Part shown: in pieces, positions 44,627 through 52,763 of the stretch
How positions within the stretch are numbered: position 1 is the first letter of the stretch
Layout: every line of letters begins with the position of its first letter
Source: Streptomyces vietnamensis
GTDB lineage: Bacteria; Actinomycetota; Actinomycetes; Streptomycetales; Streptomycetaceae
Direction: 5' to 3'
Assembly: GCF_000830005.1 (NCBI RefSeq)
Contig: NZ_CP010407.1
Coordinates: 6,018,001-6,082,000 of the forward strand
Length of the DNA: 64,000 nucleotides
The notes under the pieces: model-generated
What the model was told of the DNA's origin: nothing
Seen by the model: only the letters and a program-made list of their open reading frames with translations
The model's database searches: none
Made by a program: the position numbers and the translations under genes

Positions 44627-45756
44627 CCCTCTCCCTCCCGTACGGGCAGCAGGACCCGCACCTCGAAACCCCGGCCGCCCGGGCCGGCGCCCGTCTCCGC
44701 CGTCCCGCCGTGCGCGGCGGCCCGCTCCCGGACGCCCACCAGACCGTGCCCGCCCGGGCCGCCCTGCGGGCCGCGTCCGTCGTCGGTCACCGTGACCCGC
44801 AGGACGCCGTCGGCGTGGGCGAGCCGGACGTCGACCGTGCGGGCCCGCGCGTGCTTCACCACGTTCGTCAGCGCCTCCTGCACGATCCGGTAGACGCTCG
44901 CGCCGGTCGCCGCGGGCAGCGCCCGTACCCCGCCCTCCGTCGCGTACCCGACGGTCAGACCGCCGGCCCGCACCCGGTCCAGGAGTGCGGGGAGGTCCGC
45001 GAGGTCCGGCTGCGGCTCCCGCGGGGCCGCCGTCTCACCGCCCTCGCGAAGGAGCCCCAGCATCTGCCGCAGCTGGACCATCGCCTCACGGCCCGTCTCC
45101 GAGATCGCCTCGAACGCCGCCTCCGCACGCTCGGGCGCCGCCCGTACCGCGACCGGGCCCGCCTCCGCCTGCACGACCATCAGGCTCACCGCGTGCGACA
45201 GGATGTCGTGCATCTCCCGGGCGATCCTGGCCCGTTCGCGAGTCGCCGCCTGCTCGGCCTCCACCCGCTGGGCCCGCTGCCGGGCGTCCGTGAGCCGCCC
45301 GAAGACATAGGCGGCGCCGAACACGAAGAGGGAGAAGGTCAGTTCGCGCGCCGACTGGGTGTTGAGCCACACCGAGGCCGGCACCGCGACCACCAGGAGC
45401 CCCGCCGTCACGATCCGCTGCCACGGCGGTGCGAGCACCGCGATCGTGTAGACGCTCACCAGACCCGTGTACGGCAGCGGCTGCCCCGGCCCCTCGACGG
45501 CCAGCTTGTACAGGGCGCTCGTCGCCAGGATCGCGAGCAGCACCGCCATCGGCGCGCGCCGCCGCCACACCAGCGGCACCACGGTGAGCGTCGTCAGACC
45601 GTACGCCGGCCAGGTCGCCGGTTCGAGCTCGGGCCCGCGCGGCACCACGAACGGCATCGTCATCGCCGCCTGCACGACGAGGGCGAGGCCGATGTCCACC
45701 GCCCACGGATGGGCGGCCCCCCAGGTGCGCAGCTCCCGCATCCCCCGTATGCCCAT
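44623..45756 (-). CDS. Sensor histidine kinase (HisKA_3 type)
   Basis: 377-aa membrane kinase. N-terminal half has about four to five membrane segments with little extracytoplasmic domain (DIGLALVVQAAMTMPFVV, YAGLTTLTVV-like GLTTLTVVPLVWRRR, AVLLAILATSALY, IVTAGLLVVAVPASVWL), suggesting intramembrane sensing. Then HisKA_3 with His in AREMHDILSHAVSLM and a HATPase domain with EALTNVVKHARA and GHGLVGVRERAAAHGG. ATG at 45756 overlaps the upstream methyltransferase stop (TAATG). Pairs with the response regulator downstream. Confidence 0.92.
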   Translation of the reverse strand: MGIRGMRELRTWGAAHPWAVDIGLALVVQAAMTMPFVVPRGPELEPATWPAYGLTTLTVVPLVWRRRAPMAVLLAILATSALYKLAVEGPGQPLPYTGLVSVYTIAVLAPPWQRIVTAGLLVVAVPASVWLNTQSARELTFSLFVFGAAYVFGRLTDARQRAQRVEAEQAATRERARIAREMHDILSHAVSLMVVQAEAGPVAVRAAPERAEAAFEAISETGREAMVQLRQMLGLLREGGETAAPREPQPDLADLPALLDRVRAGGLTVGYATEGGVRALPAATGASVYRIVQEALTNVVKHARARTVDVRLAHADGVLRVTVTDDGRGPQGGPGGHGLVGVRERAAAHGGTAETGAGPGGRGFEVRVLLPVREGEG

Positions 45757-46535
45757 TACGGCTTGCGGCCCACCGCGCCGAACTGTGCCACCACGGCACC
45801 CTCCTCGGAGCGCCAGCGCGCGCAGGAGACGATGCCCGGATCGAGCAGGTCGAGGCCGTCGAAGAAGGAGGCGAACTCCTCCCGGGTGCGGGCGGTGATC
45901 GGCGGGGTCGCGTTCTCGTTCCAGAAGTCCATCGCGGCCTTGTTGCCCTCGCCGCCGAGCTCCGGCTCCAGCGTCGGATGGGTCAGCACCAGGTGGCTGC
46001 CCGGGGGGACGGCGGCCATCAGGGTCCGCACGACCGACCGGGCCTCGTCCGTGTCCAGGACGAAGTTGAGGAGGCCGAGCATTATCACCGCGACCGGCCG
46101 GGAGAGGTCGAGCGTCTCGGCGGCCGCCGCCACGATCTTCTCCGGGTCGTGGGCGTCGGCGTCCACGTACTCCGTGACCCCCTCCGGCGCGCTCGTCAGG
46201 AGCGCACGCGCGTGCGTGAGGACGATCGGGTCGTTGTCGACGTAGACGATCCGGGCGTCGGGGGCGATCCGCTGCGCCACCTCGTGGGTGTTGTCGGCGG
46301 TCGGCAGGCCCGTACCGATGTCCAGGAACTGGCGGACGCCCGCCTCGGCGGCCAGGTGCGTCACCGCCCGCCCGAGGAACGCCCGGTCCGCGCGTGCCAC
46401 TTCGCCGATGCTCGGGTAGAAGCCGGTGACCTGGTCGCCGACCGCGCGGTCCACCGGATAGTTGTCCTTGCCGCCCAGCCAGTAGTTCCACACCCGGGCG
46501 TTGTGGGCGATGTCGGTGCGGATCCGGTCGTTCAT
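45756..46535 (-). CDS. DUF574-family SAM-dependent methyltransferase
   Basis: 259-aa protein of the actinobacterial S-adenosyl methyltransferase family DUF574 (SAV2177-like). Family start NARVWNYWLGGKDNYPVDRA, SAM motif QFLDIGTGLPTADNTHEVAQ, YVDNDPIVLTHARALL and late GIVSCARWR. Substrates of this expanded Streptomyces family are unknown. Translationally coupled with the kinase downstream and overlapping the GDPD gene upstream by 4 bases, so a four-gene operon (GDPD, methyltransferase, kinase, regulator) is likely. Confidence 0.92.
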   Translation of the reverse strand: MNDRIRTDIAHNARVWNYWLGGKDNYPVDRAVGDQVTGFYPSIGEVARADRAFLGRAVTHLAAEAGVRQFLDIGTGLPTADNTHEVAQRIAPDARIVYVDNDPIVLTHARALLTSAPEGVTEYVDADAHDPEKIVAAAAETLDLSRPVAVIMLGLLNFVLDTDEARSVVRTLMAAVPPGSHLVLTHPTLEPELGGEGNKAAMDFWNENATPPITARTREEFASFFDGLDLLDPGIVSCARWRSEEGAVVAQFGAVGRKP

Positions 46536-47221
46536 TCGCGAGCCTTTCGCAGCACGGCGGCAAGTGCGTCGACCCGGTTCGTGGTGATCGAGTCGACCCC
46601 GTTCTTGATCAGCTTACGCATGGTGTGCTTCGTGTCCGCCGTCCAGGCCGAGACGAGCAGTCCGTCCCGGTGGATGCGCTCGGTCAGCTCCCGACTCACC
46701 AGGCCGAAACGGTAGTTGAGGAACTTCGGCCGCACGGCGTCGAGGAGGACGCGCCGGGGCGGGGCGAGGGAGGTCCACGTGAGGGCGATCTCGGCGGCCG
46801 GGTCGGCGGCCCGCACCTGGAGCATCGCCACGGCGCCCGCGCAGTAGGAGACGCGCTCCCCGGCACCGCACTCGCGGACCGTACGGACGATCGCGCGGAC
46901 CGAGTCCTCGTTCCCGCCCGGCAGGTCCAGCATCAGCGGGTGGTCCCCGGCGGCGATCAGCGCCTCCCGCAGGGTCGGCACCCCGTCGAAGGTGAGCTCG
47001 CGCAGCAGCTCGTGCGAGAGGCCGGAGAGCGGCCGGTCGTGGCCCCACAGGCGCTTCAGGGTGTCGTCGTGGAGGAGGACGGGCACCCCGTCCGCCGTCA
47101 GCCGGACGTCGATCTCGACCGCGTCCGCCCCCCGCTCGATCGCCGAGGCGATCGAGGGGAGCGTGTTCTCACGGACGCGGTACGGGTCGCCGCGATGGGC
47201 TACGACAGTCACAGGGCGCAT
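46532..47221 (-). CDS. Glycerophosphodiester phosphodiesterase
   Basis: 229-aa cytoplasmic GDPD-fold enzyme hydrolysing glycerophosphodiesters to glycerol-3-phosphate and an alcohol. Catalytic motif VAHRGDPYRVRENTLPSI and metal ligands in EIDVRLTADGVPVLLHDDTL; second His present. No signal peptide, unlike secreted GlpQ. ATG overlap with the downstream methyltransferase gene. Confidence 0.92.
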   Translation of the reverse strand: MRPVTVVAHRGDPYRVRENTLPSIASAIERGADAVEIDVRLTADGVPVLLHDDTLKRLWGHDRPLSGLSHELLRELTFDGVPTLREALIAAGDHPLMLDLPGGNEDSVRAIVRTVRECGAGERVSYCAGAVAMLQVRAADPAAEIALTWTSLAPPRRVLLDAVRPKFLNYRFGLVSRELTERIHRDGLLVSAWTADTKHTMRKLIKNGVDSITTNRVDALAAVLRKARE

Positions 47222-47257
47222 GGCCCCATTCTCGTCGGCACCGGCTTCCCGGTGGCG

Positions 47258-48289
47258 TCAGCGCGCCAGCCAGTCGTTCGTGTACGTGTCGATCTCGGCG
47301 GCGATCCTGGCCTTGCCGGCCGCGTCGAGGAAGGAGGCCTCCACCGCGTTCTTGGCGAGGGCGGCGACACCGCGCTCGTCGAGACCCAGGAGACGCGCGG
47401 CGACGGCGTACTCGTTGTTGAGGTCCGTGCCGAACATCGGCGGGTCGTCGCTGTTGATCGTGACGAGGACCCCGGCGTCGACCATCTGCCGGATCGGGTG
47501 CTCCTCCAGGGTGGCGACGGCCCGGGTCGCGATGTTCGACGTCGGGCAGACCTCCAGGGCGATCCGGTGCTCGGCGAGGTACGCGAGGAGCTCGGGGTCC
47601 TGGACGGAACTGGTGCCGTGGCCGATGCGCTCGGCGCCCAGCTCGCGGATCGCGTCCCAGACGGTCTCCGGGCCGGTCGTCTCGCCCGCGTGCGGGACCG
47701 AGTGCAGGCCGGCCGCGCGGGCCTGGTCGAAGTACGGCTTGAACTGCGGGCGCGGCACGCCGATCTCCGGGCCGCCGAGGCCGAAGGAGACCAGGCCCTC
47801 CGGGCGCAGCCCGTCGGTGGTCGCGAGCCGCGCGGTCTCCTCGGCGGAGACGAGGCCGGCCTCGCCCGGGATGTCGAAGCACCAGCGCAGGATCGTGCCG
47901 AACTCGGCCTCGGCCGCCTTGCGGGCGTCCTCGATCGCCGCCATGAAGGCGCGCTCGTCGATGCCGCGACGGGTGGAGGAGTAGGGGGTGATGGTCAGCT
48001 CGGCGTAACGGATGTTCTGCCGGGCCATGTCCCGGGCGACCTCGAAGGTCAGCAGCCGGACGTCCTCGGGGGTGCGGACCAGGTCGACGACCGACAGGTA
48101 GACGTCGATGAAGTGCGCGAAGTCCGTGAACGTGAAGTAGTCGGTGAGCGCCTCCGGGTCCGTGGGGACCTTGGAGTCCGGGTGCCGGGCCGCGAGCTCG
48201 GCCACGATCCGGGGAGAGGCGGAGCCCACGTGGTGGACGTGCAGTTCGGCCTTGGGGAGCCCCGCGATGAAGGGGTGGAGATCGGTCAT
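47258..48289 (-). CDS. Aminodeoxyfutalosine deaminase (COG1816, adenosine-deaminase-like)
   Basis: 343-aa zinc amidohydrolase. Metal ligands in KAELHVHHVGSAS, VPHAGETTG and TINSDDPPMFG; catalytic Glu in HAGE, plus GHGTS. True adenosine deaminases have ELHVHLDG; the altered LHVHHVGSASP form is, from memory, that of Streptomyces COG1816 proteins such as Sav2595, shown to deaminate 6-aminodeoxyfutalosine in the futalosine menaquinone pathway. So I call it that, with adenosine deaminase as the alternative. ATG at 48289 has no ribosome binding site but a TACGAT -10 is 6 bases before, suggesting a leaderless message. Confidence 0.82.
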   Translation of the reverse strand: MTDLHPFIAGLPKAELHVHHVGSASPRIVAELAARHPDSKVPTDPEALTDYFTFTDFAHFIDVYLSVVDLVRTPEDVRLLTFEVARDMARQNIRYAELTITPYSSTRRGIDERAFMAAIEDARKAAEAEFGTILRWCFDIPGEAGLVSAEETARLATTDGLRPEGLVSFGLGGPEIGVPRPQFKPYFDQARAAGLHSVPHAGETTGPETVWDAIRELGAERIGHGTSSVQDPELLAYLAEHRIALEVCPTSNIATRAVATLEEHPIRQMVDAGVLVTINSDDPPMFGTDLNNEYAVAARLLGLDERGVAALAKNAVEASFLDAAGKARIAAEIDTYTNDWLAR

Positions 48290-48295
48290 CCGGTC

Positions 48296-48301
48296 ATCGT
48301 A
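48296..48301 (-). promoter_or_regulatory. -10 box for leaderless deaminase gene
   Basis: TACGAT on the minus strand, 6 bases ahead of the ATG; no clear -35. Consistent with transcription from the A of the start codon. Confidence 0.38.
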
Positions 48302-48363
48302 GGCCGGGCGATTCCCCCGCAGGGCGAGGCCTTAGCATGGCGTGACCATGATGGGGGAGGCCC

Positions 48364-49065
48364 ATGTCTGACAATCGAGACCAGCAGCCGGGCGGGTACG
48401 ACCCGACGGACCCGTGGGCTCCGCCGAACCGCGACGGGGTGGAACTGAGCAAGCCGGCGACGCCGTCGCCCTCGCCGGTGCACGACCAGCCGACCATGAC
48501 GTCCTTCCCGGCCGCGCCGGGAGCCCCGGGTACTCCGGGCGCTCCGGGTGCTCCGGGGAGCGACGTCCCGCCACCGCCGGTCGCCCCCGGCGGCCCGGCG
48601 ACCACGCCCGGGTACGGCTACCCGACGGCCGCACCGCCGGCCGGCGCCTACGGCTACCCGCCGGCGTCGCCGACGCCCCCGGCCACCTCGGGGTACGGCT
48701 ACCCCGGGTACCCCGGATACGGCGTGCTCGGCGGGCAGCCGCAGAACAACGGGATGGGCACGGCGTCGATGGTGCTGGGCATCCTCGCCGTCGCGCTCGC
48801 CTTCTGTTCGTACGGCATCCTCGGCCTGATCCTGGGCGGGATCGCACTGGCCCTCGGGATCGTGGGCCGCAAGCGGCACCTGCGGGGCGAGGCGAGCAAC
48901 CGGGGGCAGGCCATCGCCGGCATCACCCTCGGGTCCATCGGCATCGCCCTCGGCATCGCGGGCATCGCGCTCATCGCTTTCCTCGTCACGCACGCGGACG
49001 AGTGGAGCAAGACGGGCGAGGACCCCTGGGGTGTGAGCGAGACGTCCTTCAGCGCCCCTCGCTGA
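48364..49065 (+). CDS. DUF4190 membrane protein with Pro/Gly/Tyr-rich N-terminus
   Basis: 233-aa protein. The first 130 residues are low complexity: a collagen-like GAPGTPGAPGAPG stretch and GYGYPGYPGYG repeats. The C-terminal part has two membrane helices (LGILAVALAFCSYGILGLIL and ITLGSIGIALGIAGIALIAF) joined by GRKRHLRGEASNRGQAIAG, the DUF4190 pattern. Function unknown. GGGGGAGG lies 4 bases before the ATG. Ends at a strong bidirectional terminator. Confidence 0.88.
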   Translation: MSDNRDQQPGGYDPTDPWAPPNRDGVELSKPATPSPSPVHDQPTMTSFPAAPGAPGTPGAPGAPGSDVPPPPVAPGGPATTPGYGYPTAAPPAGAYGYPPASPTPPATSGYGYPGYPGYGVLGGQPQNNGMGTASMVLGILAVALAFCSYGILGLILGGIALALGIVGRKRHLRGEASNRGQAIAGITLGSIGIALGIAGIALIAFLVTHADEWSKTGEDPWGVSETSFSAPR

Positions 49066-49080
49066 GCGCCACAGGACGTC

Positions 49081-49121
49081 GAAGGGCCCCGCACCTCCCC
49101 CCGAGGAGGTGCGGGGCCCTT
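49081..49121. terminator. Bidirectional terminator
   Basis: A perfect 18-bp stem (49081-49098 with 49104-49121) with a 5-base loop, GAAGGGCCCCGCACCTCC and its complement. It lies between the convergent DUF4190 and NADAR genes, 15 bases after the former. Confidence 0.8.
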
Positions 49122-49124
49122 CGC

Positions 49125-49169
49125 GCGCTCACGCGCAACGTGTTCACGCGGAACGTGCTCACGCCGCCC
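49125..49169 (-). repeat. 15-bp tandem repeat across the NADAR-gene stop codon
   Basis: Units on the plus strand at 49125, 49140 and 49155: GCGCTCACGCGCAAC, GTGTTCACGCGGAAC, GTGCTCACGCCGCCC. The TGA stop (49161-49159, minus) is in the last of these, and every unit has TGA at the same phase. Confidence 0.8.
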
Positions 49170-49707
49170 GCAGCCGCTCCCGCGCCTCCATCAGGGCGAA
49201 GCCCAGCAGGTTGAGGCCGCGCCAGCGGGCCGGGTCGTGGGCGCGGGGGTCGTCGGCGGCGAGCCCGATGCCCCAGACGCGGTCCAGCGGGCTGGCCTCC
49301 ACCAGGACGCGCTCGCCCGTGCCCACGAGGTACGCGCGCAGGGCCTCGTCCGAGGAGAACTTGTGGACGCTGCCCTCGACGACGATCCCGAAGCGCTCCC
49401 GCTCCCAGACCGCGTCGTCGAAGCCGCGTACGAGCCGGCCCGCCTTCTTGGCCTCCGCGGGGGTACGGGCGGTCAGCGCGGCCCGCTCGGCGTCGGCGTC
49501 CTGGAAGAGGCGGGCCTTGGCGGCCATCATCCAGTGCTCGGCGGTCGCGTAGGCCGCTCCGTCGACCGTGAAGGGCGCCGGCCACCACTGGCTGAGACAG
49601 CTCGCCGACAGGCGTCCGTCGGGGTGCGGACGGTGCCCCCAGAAATGCAGCCACTTCACTCGGTCACCCCTGGTGACCTGCTGCGTCAGCTCTTCGATCT
49701 TGGTCAT
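49159..49707 (-). CDS. NADAR/YbiA-like N-glycosidase
   Basis: 182-aa protein of the NADAR (DUF1768) family; members such as YbiA cleave damaged riboflavin intermediates and some reverse ADP-ribosylation. Visible family features: FWGHRPHPDGRLSASCLSQW, TAEHWMMAAKARLF, LVEASPLDRVWGIGLAADDP and the closing WRGLNLLGFALMEARERL. ATG at 49707 (MTKIEELTQQVTRGD). Stand-alone, convergent with DUF4190. Its stop codon lies in a 15-bp tandem repeat. Confidence 0.9.
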   Translation of the reverse strand: MTKIEELTQQVTRGDRVKWLHFWGHRPHPDGRLSASCLSQWWPAPFTVDGAAYATAEHWMMAAKARLFQDADAERAALTARTPAEAKKAGRLVRGFDDAVWERERFGIVVEGSVHKFSSDEALRAYLVGTGERVLVEASPLDRVWGIGLAADDPRAHDPARWRGLNLLGFALMEARERLRAA

Positions 49708-49882
49708 ACATGCGAGTCTGGCAGCCACCACAGACATTCCGTACGGAGATTTTCCGGCCGCCTCGACACATGGTCGACCGATTCCGTCGCGTAACCAAAA
49801 GGCAACAACGGAATCACTTGTTGGACTACTGCCCCCATGTCAGGATCGGCACTCAAATCGAGCTGGGACAACGGAGAGCGTC

Positions 49883-51397
49883 ATGACCAACCGCTTCCAG
49901 GTGACCGACCGCTTCGCGGACGGCGCGCAGTACATCGGCGGAAGGCTCCGTGCCGGAACCTCGGGTCAGGAACACAGCGTGATCGACCCGGCGACGGGCG
50001 AGAGCGTCTACACCTACAGGCTCGCCTCCACCGCCGACGTGGACGAGGCCGTGGCCGCCGCCAAGGCCGCCTTCCCCGGCTGGGCGGGCGCCACCCCCGG
50101 CGAGCGCTCCGACGCGCTGCACCGCCTCGCCGGCGTGCTGTCCGACTGGGCCGAGGACATCGCCAAGGTGGAGTCCCTCCAGTGCGGCAAGCCGCTCAAG
50201 CTCACCACCGAGTTCGACGTGCCGGGCACGATCGACAACACGGCCTTCTTCGCGGGGGCCGCCCGCCACCTCCAGGGCCAGTCGGCCGCCGAGTACACCG
50301 GCGACCACACCTCGTACATCCGGCGCGAGCCGATCGGCGTCGTCGGCTCCATCGCCCCCTGGAACTATCCGCTCCAGATGGCCGCCTGGAAGATCCTCCC
50401 GGCGATCGCCGCCGGCAACACGATCGTCCTGAAGCCCGCCGAGCTGACCCCGCTGACCTCGCTGATGTTCGCGCAGGCGGCGAAGGAGGCCGGCATCCCC
50501 GACGGCGTCATCAACATCGTCAGCGGCTCCGGCCGGATCGTCGGCGAGCACCTCGTCGGCCACCCGGACGTCGTCATGACCTCCTTCACCGGCTCCACCC
50601 CGGTCGGCAAGCGGGTCGCCGAGGTCGCCACCGCCACCGTGAAGCGGCTCCACCTCGAACTCGGCGGCAAGGCCCCGTTCCTCGTCTTCGACGACGCCGA
50701 CCTGGAGGCCGCCGCCCAGGGCGCCGTCGCCGCCTCCCTCATCAACAGCGGCCAGGACTGCACCGCCGCCACGCGCGCGTACGTCCAGCGCCCGCTCTTC
50801 GACGCCTTCGTCGCCCGGGTCGCCGAGCTCATGGAGAGCGTCCGCGTCGGCGATCCCTTCGCGCCCGGCACCGACCTCGGACCGCTCGTCAGCCACCGCC
50901 ACCGCGACAGCGTCGCCGGCTTCGTCGAGCGCGCCCGCGACTACGCCACCGTCGTCACCGGAGGCGAAGCCCCTGGTGGAGAGCTCAAGAACGGCGCATA
51001 CTACCGTCCCACCCTGATCATCGGCGCCGCGCAGGACAGCGAGGTCGTGCAGTCGGAGATCTTCGGTCCGGTCCTGGTGGCCCTGCCCTTCGACGGCGAC
51101 GACGAGGGCATCCGGCTCGCCAACGACACCCCTTACGGCCTCGCCGCCTCCGCGTGGAGCCGTGACGTCTACCGGGCCAACCGCGCCACGCGGGAGATCA
51201 AGGCGGGATGTGTGTGGGTCAACGACCACATCCCGATCATCAGCGAGATGCCCCACGGCGGCACCAAGGCATCCGGTTACGGAAAGGACATGTCGGCCTA
51301 CTCCTTCGAGGAGTACACGCAGGTCAAGCACGTGATGTTCGACAACACCGCGGTCGCCGCGAAGGATTGGCACCGCACGATCTTCGGGGACCGATAA
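49883..51397 (+). CDS. Gamma-aminobutyraldehyde dehydrogenase, second copy
   Basis: 504-aa aldehyde dehydrogenase, paralogue of the one at 38797. Catalytic Cys293 in NSGQDCTAATR and Glu259 in LELGGKAP; FTGSTPVGK is the coenzyme loop, WNYPLQMAAWKILPAIAAGN the conserved core. ATG at 49883 with GGAGAG close upstream. First gene of a block with binding protein, potABC and a FAD oxidase, so it likely oxidises aminoaldehydes from imported polyamines. The upstream region has an inverted repeat CAACAA/TTGTTG (49803-49823) that could be an operator. Confidence 0.92.
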   Translation: MTNRFQVTDRFADGAQYIGGRLRAGTSGQEHSVIDPATGESVYTYRLASTADVDEAVAAAKAAFPGWAGATPGERSDALHRLAGVLSDWAEDIAKVESLQCGKPLKLTTEFDVPGTIDNTAFFAGAARHLQGQSAAEYTGDHTSYIRREPIGVVGSIAPWNYPLQMAAWKILPAIAAGNTIVLKPAELTPLTSLMFAQAAKEAGIPDGVINIVSGSGRIVGEHLVGHPDVVMTSFTGSTPVGKRVAEVATATVKRLHLELGGKAPFLVFDDADLEAAAQGAVAASLINSGQDCTAATRAYVQRPLFDAFVARVAELMESVRVGDPFAPGTDLGPLVSHRHRDSVAGFVERARDYATVVTGGEAPGGELKNGAYYRPTLIIGAAQDSEVVQSEIFGPVLVALPFDGDDEGIRLANDTPYGLAASAWSRDVYRANRATREIKAGCVWVNDHIPIISEMPHGGTKASGYGKDMSAYSFEEYTQVKHVMFDNTAVAAKDWHRTIFGDR

Positions 51398-51472
51398 GTA
51401 TCCGACATGCGGCTACCGCCGCGTGGTTCGCCGCCCGACCAGCGGCCCACCCATCCCGAAAGGGCACAGCGC

Positions 51473-52720
51473 ATGGAGCAGTACGAGCCCGAGAGCCTGT
51501 CGGCCGCGCAGCTGGCGGCGATACGGCGCAGCATGACGAGCGGCCGGGGCGCGCTCAGCCGCCGTTCGATGCTGCGCGCGGGCGGCGTCGGCGCGCTCAC
51601 GGTCGGCGGTCTCGCCGGCCTGAGCGCCTGTGGCATCCCGCCGGCCAAGCGGGAGGGGCAGGGCCCCGCGTCCACCGACTTCTCGGCCAAGGAGAAGACC
51701 GTCGCCTTCTCCAACTGGACCGAGTACATGGACGTCAGCGAGGACGAGAAGTCCCGCCCGACCCTGGAGGCGTTCGCCAAACGCACCGGGATCAAGGTCA
51801 AGTACACCGAGGACATCAACGACAACGTCGAGTTCTTCGGCAAGATCAAGCCGCAGCTCGCGGCCGGCCAGGACACCGGCCGCGACCTGATCTGCGTCAC
51901 CGACTGGCTCGCCGCCCGCATCATCCGGCTCGGCTGGGCCCAGAAGCTCGACCCGGCCAACCTGCCCAACGCGTACGCGAACCTGTCCGCCCAGTTCCGC
52001 CGCCCCGACTGGGACCCGGGCCGCTCGTACTCGTACCCCTGGACGGGCATCTCCACCGTCATCGCCTACAACGTCAAGGCGACCGGCGGCAAGAAGGTCG
52101 ACTCGGTCAGCCAGCTCCTCGACGACCCCTCGCTCAAGGGCCGCGTCGGCTTCCTCACGGAGATGCGCGACTCCATAGGCATGACCCTGCTCGACCTGGG
52201 CAAGGACCCGGGGAAGTTCACGGACGCCGACTTCGACGCGGCGATCGGGCGCCTCCAGAAGGGCGTCGACAAGAAGCAGATCCGCCGCTTCACCGGCAAC
52301 GACTACACCTCCGACCTGGACAAGGGCGACATCGCGGCCTGCCTCGCCTGGGCCGGCGACATCATCCAGCTCCAGGCGGACAACCCGGACATCAGGTACG
52401 CCATCCCGTCCGCCGGTTACATCACCTCCAGCGACAACCTGCTCGTCCCCGCACAGGCCCGGCACAAGACGAACGCCGAGAAGCTCATCGACTACTACTA
52501 CGAGCTCCCCGTCGCCGCCCAGCTCGCCGCGTACATCAACTACGTCTGCCCCGTCGACGGGGTGAAGGACGAGCTCACCAAGATCGACCCCGAGCTCGCC
52601 AACAACACGCTGATCCTCCCGGACAAGGCCATGGCCAAGAAGTCCCACGCCTTCCGCTCGCTCAGCAGCGCGGAGGAGACGGCGTACGAGGAGAAGTTCG
52701 CCAAGCTCATCGGCGCCTGA
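51473..52720 (+). CDS. potD: Polyamine ABC transporter substrate-binding lipoprotein
   Basis: 415-aa binding protein. Long N-terminus then Tat motif SRRSMLRAGG and lipobox LSACG, so a Tat lipoprotein. FSNWTEYMDVSEDEKSRPTL, VKYTEDINDNVEFFGKIKPQ, IRRFTGNDYTSDLDKGDIAA and IIQLQADNPDIRYAIPSAGY align closely with the orphan paralogue at 40377. ATG at 51473 (MEQYEPESLSAAQLAAIRRS). Followed by potABC in the same direction. Confidence 0.93.
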   Translation: MEQYEPESLSAAQLAAIRRSMTSGRGALSRRSMLRAGGVGALTVGGLAGLSACGIPPAKREGQGPASTDFSAKEKTVAFSNWTEYMDVSEDEKSRPTLEAFAKRTGIKVKYTEDINDNVEFFGKIKPQLAAGQDTGRDLICVTDWLAARIIRLGWAQKLDPANLPNAYANLSAQFRRPDWDPGRSYSYPWTGISTVIAYNVKATGGKKVDSVSQLLDDPSLKGRVGFLTEMRDSIGMTLLDLGKDPGKFTDADFDAAIGRLQKGVDKKQIRRFTGNDYTSDLDKGDIAACLAWAGDIIQLQADNPDIRYAIPSAGYITSSDNLLVPAQARHKTNAEKLIDYYYELPVAAQLAAYINYVCPVDGVKDELTKIDPELANNTLILPDKAMAKKSHAFRSLSSAEETAYEEKFAKLIGA

Positions 52721-52763
52721 GTCCGGCCTCGTCCACCTCTCTCACTCCCTGGGACCGCAACCC

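Noticed and set aside
44623..46563. A 646-codon fusion of methyltransferase and kinase
   Set aside because: Upstream half is a shadow; the kinase begins at the ATG overlapping the methyltransferase stop.
48510..48570. Tandem repeat in the DUF4190 gene (collagen-like GAPG)
   Set aside because: Short and low complexity; ordinary for Pro/Gly-rich tails and described under the gene.
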